Shown here: positions 54,067-64,000 of the stretch, in pieces
Position numbering within the stretch: position 1 is the stretch's first letter
How the letters are laid out: every line of letters begins with the position of its first letter
Assembly (NCBI GenBank): GCA_024919215.1
Contig: CP103437.1
Coordinates: 496,001 to 560,000 of the forward strand
From: Methylophilaceae bacterium LSUCC0665
GTDB taxonomy: Bacteria; Pseudomonadota; Gammaproteobacteria; Burkholderiales; Methylophilaceae
Direction of reading: 5' to 3'
Length of the DNA stretch: 64,000 nt
Program-made: the position numbers and the translations under genes
Notes under the pieces: model-generated
Told to the model about the DNA's origin: nothing
What the model saw: the letters and a program-made list of their open reading frames with translations, nothing else
Databases searched by the model: none

Positions 54067-55206
54067 TTGAGTTCAAATAATACAATCCTTCCTAAAGAAA
54101 AGTGTTTGATAATTAATACTCATGATGGTTATGGTCGCAAGGAATATGATCATCATGAAATTAAAGAGCTGGTCAAAACTGCTGGTTTTGATATTGTTGA
54201 ATCACTAGATATTAAAATTGTTACTCCAAATCCAAGTTTTTATATTGGCAAAGGGAAGGTTGATGAAATTAAACAATTAAAAAATTTATTTAGTTTTGAA
54301 TTTTTAATTATTAATGAAGACATCACACCTGCTCAAGAGAAAAAATTATCAGATGCCTTGAAGGTGACGATTATTGATAGAACGAATTTAATCTTGAATA
54401 TATTTTCACAAAGAGCTAAAAGCCATGAGGGTAAGCTTCAGGTAGAGCTTGCGCAACTAGAATATTTATCTACCAGGCTCGTGCGAGGATGGACTCACCT
54501 TGAGCGTCAAAAAGGTGGTATTGGTGTAAGAGGTGGGCCTGGAGAAAAACAAATAGAACTTGATCGAAGAATGTTAAGGATCCGCGTCAAACAACTAAAA
54601 GAACGATTAAAAAAATTAACTAAGCAAAGAGATATGCAGCGACAGCGAAGAAGAAAAAGTGGTGTCTTTACAGTTGCTATCGTGGGTTATACCAATGCAG
54701 GTAAATCCACCCTATTTAATGAGCTAACTAAGCAAAAAATTTATGCTGCAGATCAATTATTTGCTACCTTAGATACGACCTCGAGAAAATTGTTTATTCC
54801 ACCTTCAACTTCTCTTGTTATTTCAGATACAGTTGGTTTTATAAAAAACTTACCAACCAATCTTATTGAATCTTTTAAATCCACTCTAGAAGAGTCCACC
54901 AGTGCTGATTTATTATTGCATGTGGTTGATTCAACAAATGAAGAAAGAAAAGAACATATTGACCAAGTCAATCGGATTTTAAAGGAAATACATGCTGATC
55001 AAGTGGATCAAATTCTCATTCTCAATCAGATAGACAAAAATAACTCTTTGCCTCAAAAAGATATCGATGAGTATGGTAGAATTAATCGCATTGAATTATC
55101 TGCTAAAACTGGCCAAGGAATTGAATTTTTGAAGGAAGCATTGGTCGGAAGGGCATCACTCTTTAATAATCAAGAAATTAACAATTATGACGAAAACTTT
55201 AAATAA
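54067..55206 (+). CDS. hflX: GTPase HflX
   Basis: The 379-aa protein has the HflX N-terminal domain (NPSFYIGKGKVDEIK, GGIGVRGGPGEKQIELDRR). The G domain follows, with GYTNAGKS at residues 207-214, DTVGFIKNLP and NQID. HflX rescues or splits stalled ribosomes. It starts with TTG five bases after hfq and runs into hflK, the usual hfq-hflX-hflK-hflC order. Confidence 0.94.
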   Translation: MSSNNTILPKEKCLIINTHDGYGRKEYDHHEIKELVKTAGFDIVESLDIKIVTPNPSFYIGKGKVDEIKQLKNLFSFEFLIINEDITPAQEKKLSDALKVTIIDRTNLILNIFSQRAKSHEGKLQVELAQLEYLSTRLVRGWTHLERQKGGIGVRGGPGEKQIELDRRMLRIRVKQLKERLKKLTKQRDMQRQRRRKSGVFTVAIVGYTNAGKSTLFNELTKQKIYAADQLFATLDTTSRKLFIPPSTSLVISDTVGFIKNLPTNLIESFKSTLEESTSADLLLHVVDSTNEERKEHIDQVNRILKEIHADQVDQILILNQIDKNNSLPQKDIDEYGRINRIELSAKTGQGIEFLKEALVGRASLFNNQEINNYDENFK

Positions 55207-55207
55207 C

Positions 55208-56434
55208 ATGTTTAAAAAACTTGGCATTTTTTCAAAACAAGATGGACCACCCGACCTTGATGAGGTATTAAAGGATCTAGGCAGAAAAATCGATAATATC
55301 TTTAAAAGAAAACCTCGTATTGTTGTTGATAATAATGGGGGTGGCGCAAATAATAATGGCAATAAACAAAATATTAATGGTGGAGATATCCCTTTATTAC
55401 CGATTTTATTGATTGTATTCTTAATTTGGCTTCTTACTGGTTTTTATATTGTTGATCAGGGTTCAAGGGGGGTCGTTTTAAGATTTGGTGAACATATTGA
55501 TATCACCCAGCCAGGACCACGTTGGCATCTTCCTTATCCAATCGAGACTGTGGAAATTGTTAATCAGGAGCAGGTGAGAACAATTGAGGTGGGCTATAGA
55601 TCATCCAATGATCTGGGAGCTAATTCTCAAGACCTCAGAGAGTCACTAATGCTCACTGGTGATGAAAATATTGTGGACTTGCAGTTTGCTGTCCAATACA
55701 ACTTAAAATCTGTTGAAGACTTTATTTTTAATAATCGAGCTGCAGAATCGTCAGTGAGGGCTGGTGCTGAAACAGCTATTCGTGAAGTGGTAGGTAAAAG
55801 TGAGATGGATTTTGTTCTCTATGAAGGCAGAGAGGAAATTGCAATCCGAACCAAAGATTTGATTCAACAAATATTAGATAGATATTCAACGGGAATTAAT
55901 GTGACAAGTGTAACCATGCAGAATGCCCAACCACCTGAACAAGTTCAAGCCGCTTTTGATGATGCTGTGAAGGCTAAACAAGATCTGGAAAGACAGAAAA
56001 ATGAAGGTCAGGCGTATGCCAATGATGTTGTTCCAAAAGCAAGGGGTACGGCAGCTAGACTTTTGGCAGAAGCTAATGGATATAAAGTGTCTATTGAAAA
56101 TGAGGCATTAGGTAATTCAAGTCGATTTGAACAAATCATGAAAGAATATGAAAGGGCGCCTGAGGTCACTAAAAATAGGCTATTTTTAGAGGCACAAGAG
56201 GAGATTTTATCCAACGTAACTAAGGTCATTATTGATCAAAAATCGGGTTCAAACAGCCTAATTTACTTACCACTTGATCAAATAATGAAAAATAATAACA
56301 GATCGTCAGTTAATTCTGTTTTGAATTCATCACCCAACAATATAGAGCTCCCAAAAACCGAAAGTACCTCGATTGATGTAACACAAGAGAGATCAAGAGA
56401 TGCATTTAGAGCTAGAGAAAGAGAGATGAGATAA
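55208..56434 (+). CDS. hflK: FtsH protease modulator HflK
   Basis: The 408-aa protein has the N-terminal PPDLDEVLKDLGRKI motif, a glycine- and asparagine-rich stretch, a membrane helix (LPLLPILLIVFLIWLLTGFY-like, about 62-82) and the SPFH/band-7 domain. HflK and HflC form the cage around FtsH. An in-frame ATG at 55187, within hflX, is the alternative start; neither start has a strong ribosome binding site. I prefer 55208 because homology begins near it. It ends in a TAATG overlap with hflC. Confidence 0.9.
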   Translation: MFKKLGIFSKQDGPPDLDEVLKDLGRKIDNIFKRKPRIVVDNNGGGANNNGNKQNINGGDIPLLPILLIVFLIWLLTGFYIVDQGSRGVVLRFGEHIDITQPGPRWHLPYPIETVEIVNQEQVRTIEVGYRSSNDLGANSQDLRESLMLTGDENIVDLQFAVQYNLKSVEDFIFNNRAAESSVRAGAETAIREVVGKSEMDFVLYEGREEIAIRTKDLIQQILDRYSTGINVTSVTMQNAQPPEQVQAAFDDAVKAKQDLERQKNEGQAYANDVVPKARGTAARLLAEANGYKVSIENEALGNSSRFEQIMKEYERAPEVTKNRLFLEAQEEILSNVTKVIIDQKSGSNSLIYLPLDQIMKNNNRSSVNSVLNSSPNNIELPKTESTSIDVTQERSRDAFRAREREMR

Positions 56435-57309
56435 TGCAAAAAACAACAAGAGTTTTTGTAGCCATTTTAGTTTTCTTAATTTTATTAAGCATGGCTACCT
56501 ACACAGTGGATCAACGCGAACATGGGCTTGTTTTTCGTCTAGGGGAAATAGTCGCAGTTAAAAAAGACCCCGGTTTATATTTTAAAGTCCCATTAGTAGA
56601 TAATGTCCGTCATTTTGATAATCGTATCTTAACTTACGATTCATCAACCCCTGATCGTTTTATTACAAGTGAAAAAAAGAACGTTTTGGTCGATTCATTC
56701 ATTAAATGGAGAATTATTGATCCTTCAAAGTACTACGTGTCTGTTAATGGTGATGAAAGACAGGCTGAAAGACGCCTAACTCAGACTGTTAATGATGGCT
56801 TGAGAGCAGAGTTTGGTAAACGAACGATTCAAGAGGTTGTTTCAGGGGAGCGTTCTGAAATTATGGATATTATTAAAGAAAGAGCAGACCGTGAATCTAA
56901 TAACATCGGAATACAAATTCTAGACGTTAGACTCAGACGTGTTGATCTCCCGAAAGAGGTCAGTGACTCTGTATACCAAAGAATGGAGGCAGAACGTAAG
57001 TCTGTGGCTAATGAGCTAAGATCTGAAGGTTTTGCTGAGTCTGAAAAAATTAAGGCGAATGCAGAAAAAGAAAAAGAGATTATCATTACGGATGCATATC
57101 GAGACGCACAAAAAATAAAAGGTGAGGGTGATGCAAAAGCCGCAAGAATTTATTCAAATGTTTTTAATAAGAATAAAGAGTTTTACGATTTCTACAGAAG
57201 TCTTGAGGCATACAGAAACAGCGTAAACAGTAAGGATGATATTTTGGTCCTGGATCCAAACACCGAGTTTTTTAAATACTTACAACCAAAAAAGAAAAGT
57301 AATCAATAA
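56434..57309 (+). CDS. hflC: FtsH protease modulator HflC
   Basis: The 291-aa protein has one N-terminal membrane helix (VFVAILVFLILLSMATYTV), the band-7 domain and the ERKSVANELRSEGFAESEKIKANAEKE-type coiled coil of HflC (near 190-216). It assembles with HflK in the periplasm to restrain FtsH. Its ATG overlaps the hflK stop by one base. Confidence 0.94.
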   Translation: MQKTTRVFVAILVFLILLSMATYTVDQREHGLVFRLGEIVAVKKDPGLYFKVPLVDNVRHFDNRILTYDSSTPDRFITSEKKNVLVDSFIKWRIIDPSKYYVSVNGDERQAERRLTQTVNDGLRAEFGKRTIQEVVSGERSEIMDIIKERADRESNNIGIQILDVRLRRVDLPKEVSDSVYQRMEAERKSVANELRSEGFAESEKIKANAEKEKEIIITDAYRDAQKIKGEGDAKAARIYSNVFNKNKEFYDFYRSLEAYRNSVNSKDDILVLDPNTEFFKYLQPKKKSNQ

Positions 57310-57507
57310 TTGACATTAAACTACTTGGTCTTATTTCTTGGCTCTGTCTTGCTTTTTGAAGGCCTGTTTCCTTTATTATTTCCAAGATTATGGCTTAAAT
57401 TTATTGCAAATGTTTCAAAATATAAGCCTGGTCAGCTAAGAATGCTTAGTTTATTTTTAACATTGTGTGGTTTATTATTATTTTTATTTGGAATTAGAAA
57501 TTTATGA
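57310..57507 (+). CDS. DUF2065 small membrane protein
   Basis: The 65-aa protein has two hydrophobic helices around an EGLFPLLFPRLWLKF motif, the mark of DUF2065 (YjeT-type). Its function is unknown. It is regularly found between hflC and hisZ or purA. It starts with TTG directly after hflC and overlaps hisZ by 4 bases. Confidence 0.85.
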   Translation: MTLNYLVLFLGSVLLFEGLFPLLFPRLWLKFIANVSKYKPGQLRMLSLFLTLCGLLLFLFGIRNL

Positions 57508-58469
57508 TTACGACCTGGTCAATCCCTGATAAAGTCGAAGATTTATATCCCCAGAAGGCTTTAGAGTTAGAAAAAAACAGAAGGGCGTTAGTTGATTTCT
57601 TTTTAAAAAAAAAGTTTGAACTGATCAGTCCAGCGATGATTGAGTATGCGGATAATGTTTCTTTTAATGGTAAGTCTGTCGATAGCGATATGTTTAAGTT
57701 GTCTGATCCATTATCATCAGGTAGGCTTATTGGAATTACTCCAGATTTAACAATTCAAACAGCTCGAATTGATAACTATTTGGCATCGTCGTCGACTGAC
57801 ATTAAAAGTTATTGTTACTGTGGACCAGTGCTAAAAGCTGATACCAGTTCCTTTAACCAGTCTCGAGAAGAGCTGCAAGTCGGCGTAGAGATTTACGGTA
57901 ATGAAAAAGTTGAGGCAGATATTACTGTAGTTTCTACATTAATAAATTCTCTTAAATTATTGAAAATAAAAGATATATTATTGTCATTTAATGATATAAC
58001 AATTTACACTGAATTTTTAAAGTCATTAGCATTATCTGCCCATGATTCAAAACAATTAAGATCTTTTTTTGCAAAGAAAGACTTGATATCCATAAAAAAT
58101 TTACTTGGAAAAAATATCAATTCTGACAAGATTAGTAAAATTGAATTATTCATGGATATGTTTGGAAATGATAAATCTTTCAAAAAAATTCAAGAATTTT
58201 TTGTTGGCAACAGAGTTATATTAGATCGATTAAAAAATCTAAAAAAAATAATGAACGCCTTACCATCATCAGTAAAAATTATAATTGACCTATCTGATGT
58301 CGATTTTTACGAATACCACTCTGGGTTTATTTTTAGTGCATACTCTTCAAAGTACACGTCCCCGATTGCCAAAGGTGGTCGGTTTGAAAATCTAACAACT
58401 AATTTTGGAAAAAAAAGACCAGCTGTTGGATTTACTTTTGATTTAAGAAGTCTTTTATTTGTTGGATAG
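57504..58469 (+). CDS. hisZ: ATP phosphoribosyltransferase regulatory subunit
   Basis: The 321-aa protein resembles the catalytic core of histidyl-tRNA synthetase (LITPDLTIQTAR, GPVLKADTSS and a late KGGRFENL segment). It lacks the catalytic arginine motifs and the anticodon-binding domain. HisZ activates the short form of HisG in histidine synthesis; HisG is not in this window. It lies between DUF2065 and purA, its usual place. Confidence 0.88.
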   Translation: MITTWSIPDKVEDLYPQKALELEKNRRALVDFFLKKKFELISPAMIEYADNVSFNGKSVDSDMFKLSDPLSSGRLIGITPDLTIQTARIDNYLASSSTDIKSYCYCGPVLKADTSSFNQSREELQVGVEIYGNEKVEADITVVSTLINSLKLLKIKDILLSFNDITIYTEFLKSLALSAHDSKQLRSFFAKKDLISIKNLLGKNINSDKISKIELFMDMFGNDKSFKKIQEFFVGNRVILDRLKNLKKIMNALPSSVKIIIDLSDVDFYEYHSGFIFSAYSSKYTSPIAKGGRFENLTTNFGKKRPAVGFTFDLRSLLFVG

Positions 58470-59797
<1,328 letters not shown>

Positions 59798-59798
<1 letters not shown>

Positions 59799-61120
59799 TG
59801 TCAGATATAAGTAATAGCCATTTTGGCATCCACGCGAAATGGATTTATACTGCAAACTCCAAACAAGAACTCCTTGAAGATCATATCATCCTAATTAAAA
59901 ATGATTTGATAGAAGAAATCGTTCCATTTAGTGATTTTAGTAATAATGAAGATTTAAACATATTGAATCTGGGTGAATCACTTATAACTCCAGGGTTAAT
60001 TAATGCTCACACACATTCAGCAATGACTTTTTTAAAAGGTATTTCTGATGATCAAAGATTGAATGATTGGTTAGAAAAATCAATCTGGCCAAATGAAGAG
60101 AAACTGCTAAGCAACGACCTTGTTTATGATGCATCTCAACTGGCTTGTTTAGAAATGCTGAGTTCAGGCATAACGACATTTAATGATATGTATTTTTTCC
60201 CTGATGCAACAGCAAAAGCGGCAACAGTTGTCGGAATCAGGGCCAATATAGGTTTAGTCTTTATTGAATTTAAGAGTAGTTACGCAAATGACTTTACCGA
60301 TTATTTAGACAAAGGATTAAAATTTAGAGATGACTTTAGAGGTGAGGAGAATGTCACGACTACATTAGCCCCTCACGCACCTTATACTGTGTCAGATGAT
60401 TCTTTTTTAAAAATTAGAACTTATGCTGATCAGTTAGGGATGAATATTCATTGTCACATGCATGAAACAGAGTGGGAAATAATAAATAGCATTGAACAAC
60501 ACAATGTTCGCCCACTGGCTCGTCTTGACTCGCTGGGTCTATTAGGGCCAGATTTTATTGCTGTTCATTGTGTACATCTGAGCTCATCTGATATAGAAAT
60601 AATTAAAAAAAATCAAATCAATATAGTGACATGTCCAGTATCTAATTTAAAATTGGCAAGCGGAATGCCAAAAATTAATACAATGCTCAATGCTGCGCAG
60701 AATGTTTCAATTGGATCTGATGGGTCAGCAAGTAATAATAAGCTTGGCCTATTTGATGATTTAAAACTTTTTGCATTACTGCAGCGCAATGAGGCAGGCG
60801 TTACAGAATTTACAAATTCAAAAAATTTATTCGACATGGTGACAATTAATGCAGCAAAAACGCTCAATATGCAAGACCAAATTGGCTCGATTGAAAAAAA
60901 TAAAAAAGCCGATCTAGTGGCTTTTAATTTATCTGATATTCATTTGCAGCCGATATATGACCCACTCTCAACAATTATATATTCCGGAGGAAGGGATAAT
61001 GTAGAGCATGTATGGGTTAATGGCGATTTAAAGTTCTCTGAAACAGAATTCATCAATGATATTGATGTCGAAACCAGTATAAATAAGATTAAATTATGGA
61101 AAAACAAAATATCAACGTAG
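59798..61120 (+). CDS. mtaD: TRZ/ATZ-family amidohydrolase, MTA/SAH deaminase-like
   Basis: This 440-aa amidohydrolase has HTHS (metal ligands His71 and His73), CHMHETEWE, AVHCVHLSS and the aspartate in GSDGSASNN. In Proteobacteria the gene beside ubiG commonly encodes 5'-methylthioadenosine / S-adenosylhomocysteine deaminase. The assignment rests on family and neighbourhood; another aminopurine or hydroxy-heterocycle could be the substrate. It overlaps ubiG by 25 bases. Confidence 0.8.
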
Positions 61121-61809
61121 ATATCAATGAGGTAGAAAAATTTAATAAAATTGCGCACAAGTGGTGGGATCCGTCATCTGAATTTAAACCACTGCATGAC
61201 ATCAATCCATTAAGGGTCAATTACATCAATGATTTATTTCCCTTAGATAAACAAAATATTTTAGATGTGGGTTGTGGTGGTGGCATTTTAGCCGAGTCAA
61301 TGGCAAAGCTTGGTGGAAATGTGACCGGTATAGATCAAAGCGAAATTGCCATCAAAATTGCTCAACTTCATGCAAAAGAAAATAATTTAAGTATTAATTA
61401 TAAATTATTGAATATAGAGGATTTTTTAAAAAAAGATTCAAGTAAATTTGATGTCATTACATGTCTAGAAATGATTGAACACGTGCCTGATCCAGCTTCA
61501 ATTATTACCTCTTGTTCAAAAAAACTGAAGAAAAATGGACGCCTATATGTTTCCACAATCAATCGAAATTTGAAAGCATTTTTATTTGCAATAGTTGGAG
61601 CGGAGTACATTCTTAATCTCTTACCTAGGGGAACACATCATTACGATAAATTCATTAAGCCCAGCGAAGTTAAATCTTGGGCAAATGGTTTAAATATGAA
61701 TATCTCAAATATCACGGGAATGACTTACAACCCATTCTTGAAAAAATATTCTTTAGGCTCTGATGTATCTGTGAATTATATTTTAGAGTTACGATTTAAT
61801 AATGATTAA
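61096..61809 (+). CDS. ubiG: Ubiquinone biosynthesis O-methyltransferase UbiG
   Basis: The 237-aa protein has the opening EKFNKIAHKWWDPSSEFKPLH, the SAM motif LDVGCGGGILAE (56-67), CLEMIEHVPDP and a GTHHYDKFIKPSE segment, all of UbiG. It performs both O-methylations in ubiquinone synthesis. The gene overlaps mtaD by 25 bases and gph by 8. Confidence 0.95.
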   Translation: MEKQNINVDINEVEKFNKIAHKWWDPSSEFKPLHDINPLRVNYINDLFPLDKQNILDVGCGGGILAESMAKLGGNVTGIDQSEIAIKIAQLHAKENNLSINYKLLNIEDFLKKDSSKFDVITCLEMIEHVPDPASIITSCSKKLKKNGRLYVSTINRNLKAFLFAIVGAEYILNLLPRGTHHYDKFIKPSEVKSWANGLNMNISNITGMTYNPFLKKYSLGSDVSVNYILELRFNND

Positions 61810-62473
61810 TACTTTTTTATTTGATTTCGACGGTACCCTTGTAGATACCGCACCCGATCTTATTAATACCGCGAATGAAATCTTTTTAAAGCATAACCAT
61901 AAAGAAATTAGTTTTCAGGAGGGATTAGGTTGTTCTTCAAATGGAATCAATGCATTTTTAAAGAAAAGATTTAGCTTTGACGAAATCAATAACAACTCCT
62001 TGTTTGATGAATTTGTTGAAATTTATAAAAATAATTGCTATCAGAATGCATCTCTATTTCCAGGCTTTCAAGACATATTAAAAGATTTAAAAAAAAGGGG
62101 ATTCAATATCGGTATTGTGACAAATAAACCACGAATTTTTACTGATTTGATTCTTAATCATTTACGTATTGATTCGATGTTTGATATTGTTCTTTGTCCC
62201 GATGATGGTTTTAAACCTAAGCCAGATAACCAGATGTTTATTGAGGTATTTGACAAGTTGCAAGTGGATCCAAGCCAAGTTATTTATGTTGGGGATGGTG
62301 AGAGGGATATTATTGCAGCTAATGCATCTAATATAATCTCTGTATTTGCTGGTTACGGCTACATCGACCCGGCAGATAATACTGAAATATGGGGATATGA
62401 TCTTTTAATCAATACAGCCGATGATTTAAAGAAGTTAATTAATATTTTTTCTCTCAGAAATTGCTTGAGCTAA
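61802..62473 (+). CDS. gph: Phosphoglycolate phosphatase / MupP-like HAD hydrolase
   Basis: This 223-aa HAD protein has FDFDGTLVDTAPDL (Asp8, Asp10), VTNKPR as motif II, a PKPDNQMF lysine motif and VGDGERDI. The gene downstream of ubiG often encodes phosphoglycolate or N-acetylmuramate-6-phosphate phosphatase (MupP). I cannot choose between the two. Its last 39 bases overlap the end of recR on the other strand. Confidence 0.82.
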   Translation: MINTFLFDFDGTLVDTAPDLINTANEIFLKHNHKEISFQEGLGCSSNGINAFLKKRFSFDEINNNSLFDEFVEIYKNNCYQNASLFPGFQDILKDLKKRGFNIGIVTNKPRIFTDLILNHLRIDSMFDIVLCPDDGFKPKPDNQMFIEVFDKLQVDPSQVIYVGDGERDIIAANASNIISVFAGYGYIDPADNTEIWGYDLLINTADDLKKLINIFSLRNCLS

Positions 62474-63028
62474 TGTTCCTGTGTCAGTATATTCAATTTC
62501 TGATCCCGAAGGCATTCCTCTAGCAATTCTTGAAATCTTTTTATTCAAGTCTTTAACAAGCTCTGTAATAAATGTAGACGTCGCATCACCTTCTTTTGTA
62601 AAGTTTGTTGCAATGATAATTTCTTGAATATTTTCATCTTTGCACCGCTCATATAATGAATTCATGTCAAGTTCTTTAGGCCCAATTCCATCCAGGGGAG
62701 ACAATCGTCCCATTAATATATAGTAAAGCCCATCGTATGAGTGAGTTTGTTCGAACATTAATAGATCAGTTGGCATTTCAATAATACATAGAACTGAATT
62801 ATCTCGACTCTGATCTAAACATAGATCACAAATAGTCGTTTCACAAAAATTGTTACATGATTTACATTTGCCTAAGAGCTTAAAGCTATTCAGTATTGAA
62901 TTTGCTAAGTTTTTTGCTCCGTTGGGATCACGCTGAAGAAGGTAATAGGCCATCCTTGTCGCAGACTTTGGGCCAACTCCAGGCAAACATTTTAAACTTT
63001 CAATTAAATCATTCAGAACTTTTGACAT
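62435..63028 (-). CDS. recR: Recombination mediator protein RecR
   Basis: This 197-aa protein has a helix-hairpin-helix (LPGVGPKSATRMA), a C4 zinc finger (Cys55, Cys58, Cys67, Cys70) and a Toprim domain (VLCIIEMPTDLL). The terminal GSEIEYTDTGTLAQAI is also typical. RecR works with RecO and RecF in gap repair. It follows ybaB by 7 bases in the standard dnaX-ybaB-recR order. Confidence 0.95.
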   Translation of the reverse strand: MSKVLNDLIESLKCLPGVGPKSATRMAYYLLQRDPNGAKNLANSILNSFKLLGKCKSCNNFCETTICDLCLDQSRDNSVLCIIEMPTDLLMFEQTHSYDGLYYILMGRLSPLDGIGPKELDMNSLYERCKDENIQEIIIATNFTKEGDATSTFITELVKDLNKKISRIARGMPSGSEIEYTDTGTLAQAISERKNIN

Positions 63029-63035
63029 AATTTAA

Positions 63036-63344
63036 TTAAAAGGGCAGATTCATGCCAGGAGGGACTAATCCAGACATTTTTTGGCTCGTTGTAGATTCAA
63101 TCTTTGCCTGTACGTCCTTAAGCGCAACTAAAATTAAATCTTCAAGTAATTCTTTATCGCTTAGTAATGATTCATCAATCAACACTTTTTTTACTTCATT
63201 TTTGCAAGTCATGGTAATTTTTACTTGTCCATTACTTGCAGATCCCTCAACCTCGATATTGCCGAGTTCATTTTGTGCTTTTTGCAGATTAGCCTGCATC
63301 ATCTGAGCTTGTTTCATTAGGTTACCCATTCCACCTTTTGCCAT
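63036..63344 (-). CDS. ybaB: YbaB/EbfC nucleoid-associated protein
   Basis: The 102-aa protein begins MAKGGMGNLMKQAQMMQ and has the GQVKITMTCKNEVKKVLID core and a C-terminal MSGLVPPGMNLPF, as in the YbaB family. It binds DNA as a dimer. It lies between dnaX and recR with gaps of 11 and 7 bases. Confidence 0.94.
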   Translation of the reverse strand: MAKGGMGNLMKQAQMMQANLQKAQNELGNIEVEGSASNGQVKITMTCKNEVKKVLIDESLLSDKELLEDLILVALKDVQAKIESTTSQKMSGLVPPGMNLPF

Positions 63345-63355
63345 AATCTTCTCTC

Positions 63356-64000
63356 CTAATTAATTTTTGTCGACTTGATTGTGCTCTCAATAATTTGAGC
63401 ATCGAATTCATTTAAGATATTTTCTAGTTTATAATCTGTTTTTATAGAGTCTGTGGCTGCTTTTAGAGCATCATCTTTTTCTATTTGTTTTTTTTGAGCA
63501 GGTGATGATGTTATTGTCTCTTCATTGATCTCGATTTTTATTTTTGTTTCATAAATCATAAACAGTGATTCTTCTAAAATTTTAATATATTTATCATTGT
63601 TTAAATGTTTAAATCTTTCATCAACAATCAAATGTAATAAATGATCCTCTTGTGACTTTAGTACACAGTTTTGCGCTAAGGTTTTAGCCATACCTGGTTT
63701 TATTTGCTCCACAACTCGATCCCAATCATTAATTTGAATATCTTTTGTTGTATTTATCTGTTCAGGTTCTTTTTCTTCAACTATTTTCTTATGTTCGTCA
63801 ACTTTGTTTTTTTCTACCTGCATTGAGTTACCGTTGTTTATGGGTATAAAATTCAACAGTCTAATGATTGTCATCGTAAAGCCTATATGAAGACTGGGCG
63901 CATATGGTAAGTCTTTTAAACCATTGATAGATATTTGATAAAGAGTTTGTAAGAGTTGAAGATTAATTTGTTCGTTATACCTAACTGATTTATTATGCCC
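63356..64000 (-). CDS. dnaX: DNA polymerase III tau/gamma subunit, C-terminal part (cut by window edge)
   Basis: The frame is open from the right edge: codons 64000 to 63875 continue upstream without a stop. They translate to ...LYQISINGLKDLPYAPSL, the domain III pattern of DnaX just before the MTIIRLLNF segment. The C-terminal part (about 120 residues, WDRVVEQI...) corresponds to the tau-specific region that binds the alpha subunit. The ATPase domain lies outside the window. A frameshift site for gamma was not seen in this part. Confidence 0.9.
   Translation of the reverse strand, partial: GHNKSVRYNEQINLQLLQTLYQISINGLKDLPYAPSLHIGFTMTIIRLLNFIPINNGNSMQVEKNKVDEHKKIVEEKEPEQINTTKDIQINDWDRVVEQIKPGMAKTLAQNCVLKSQEDHLLHLIVDERFKHLNNDKYIKILEESLFMIYETKIKIEINEETITSSPAQKKQIEKDDALKAATDSIKTDYKLENILNEFDAQIIESTIKSTKIN

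Overview
The window looks like a chromosomal segment of an AT-rich, compact proteobacterium. Three things point to Betaproteobacteria, perhaps a streamlined aquatic Methylophilaceae-type lineage (OM43 / Methylopumilus-like). First, the gene order ndk-rlmN-ispG-hisS-yfgM-bamB-der and hfq-hflX-hflK-hflC-DUF2065-hisZ-purA. Second, the long form of IspG, with its extra segment and a CPGCGRTT cysteine motif. Third, the mtaD-ubiG-gph and dnaX-ybaB-recR neighbourhoods. This placement is inference; a gammaproteobacterium is not excluded.

Layout. (1) 0-6.3 kb is an extremely AT-rich surface-polysaccharide block. A four-gene minus-strand operon (NodB-like deacetylase fold, methyltransferase, ABC-exporter-like membrane protein, PAPS-type sulfotransferase) diverges from a GT4 glycosyltransferase and a Wzx-like flippase. 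(2) 6.4-13.2 kb holds housekeeping and sensory genes: MetY, a BLUF photosensor, a DASS transporter, DUF2721, a 43-residue microprotein with a Fur-box-like site, and a lipoprotein-tdh-kbl operon. Two intergenic regions (7.70-7.89 and 13.33-13.54 kb) carry clusters of DnaA-box-like 9-mers. (3) 13.76-36.3 kb is a long plus-strand nucleotide-sugar and polysaccharide island. Its first part (gmhA, rfbB, rfbD, cysC, cysQ, rfbA, start of galE) is visibly richer in GC. The rest (rfbC, Wbp-type UDP-sugar genes, glycosyltransferases, methyltransferase, an orphan TPP-dependent E1 alpha/beta pair, aminotransferase, initiating sugar transferase, PglF/WbpM-like dehydratase) is very AT-rich. (4) 36.3-38.9 kb is a minus-strand trio (HAD phosphatase, Gfo/Idh oxidoreductase, TrhO). 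(5) 38.98-62.5 kb is a dense core-genome run with overlapping or near-touching genes, including two orphan oligopeptide-type ABC ATPases and a strongly diverged Hfq. (6) 62.4-64.0 kb is recR-ybaB-dnaX on the minus strand, with dnaX cut by the right edge.

How the genes work together. Regions 1 and 3 together encode most of a Wzx-type glycan pathway: activated sugars (dTDP-rhamnose, UDP-galactose-type sugar, UDP-diacetamido-uronic acid precursors, a 4-keto amino sugar), an initiating phosphoglycosyl transferase, glycosyltransferases and a flippase. APS kinase, PAP phosphatase and a sulfotransferase suggest that the product is sulfated. I did not recognise a Wzy polymerase, Wzz, or export channel genes, so the set is incomplete here. 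No tRNA, rRNA, CRISPR array, insertion sequence or prophage was seen.
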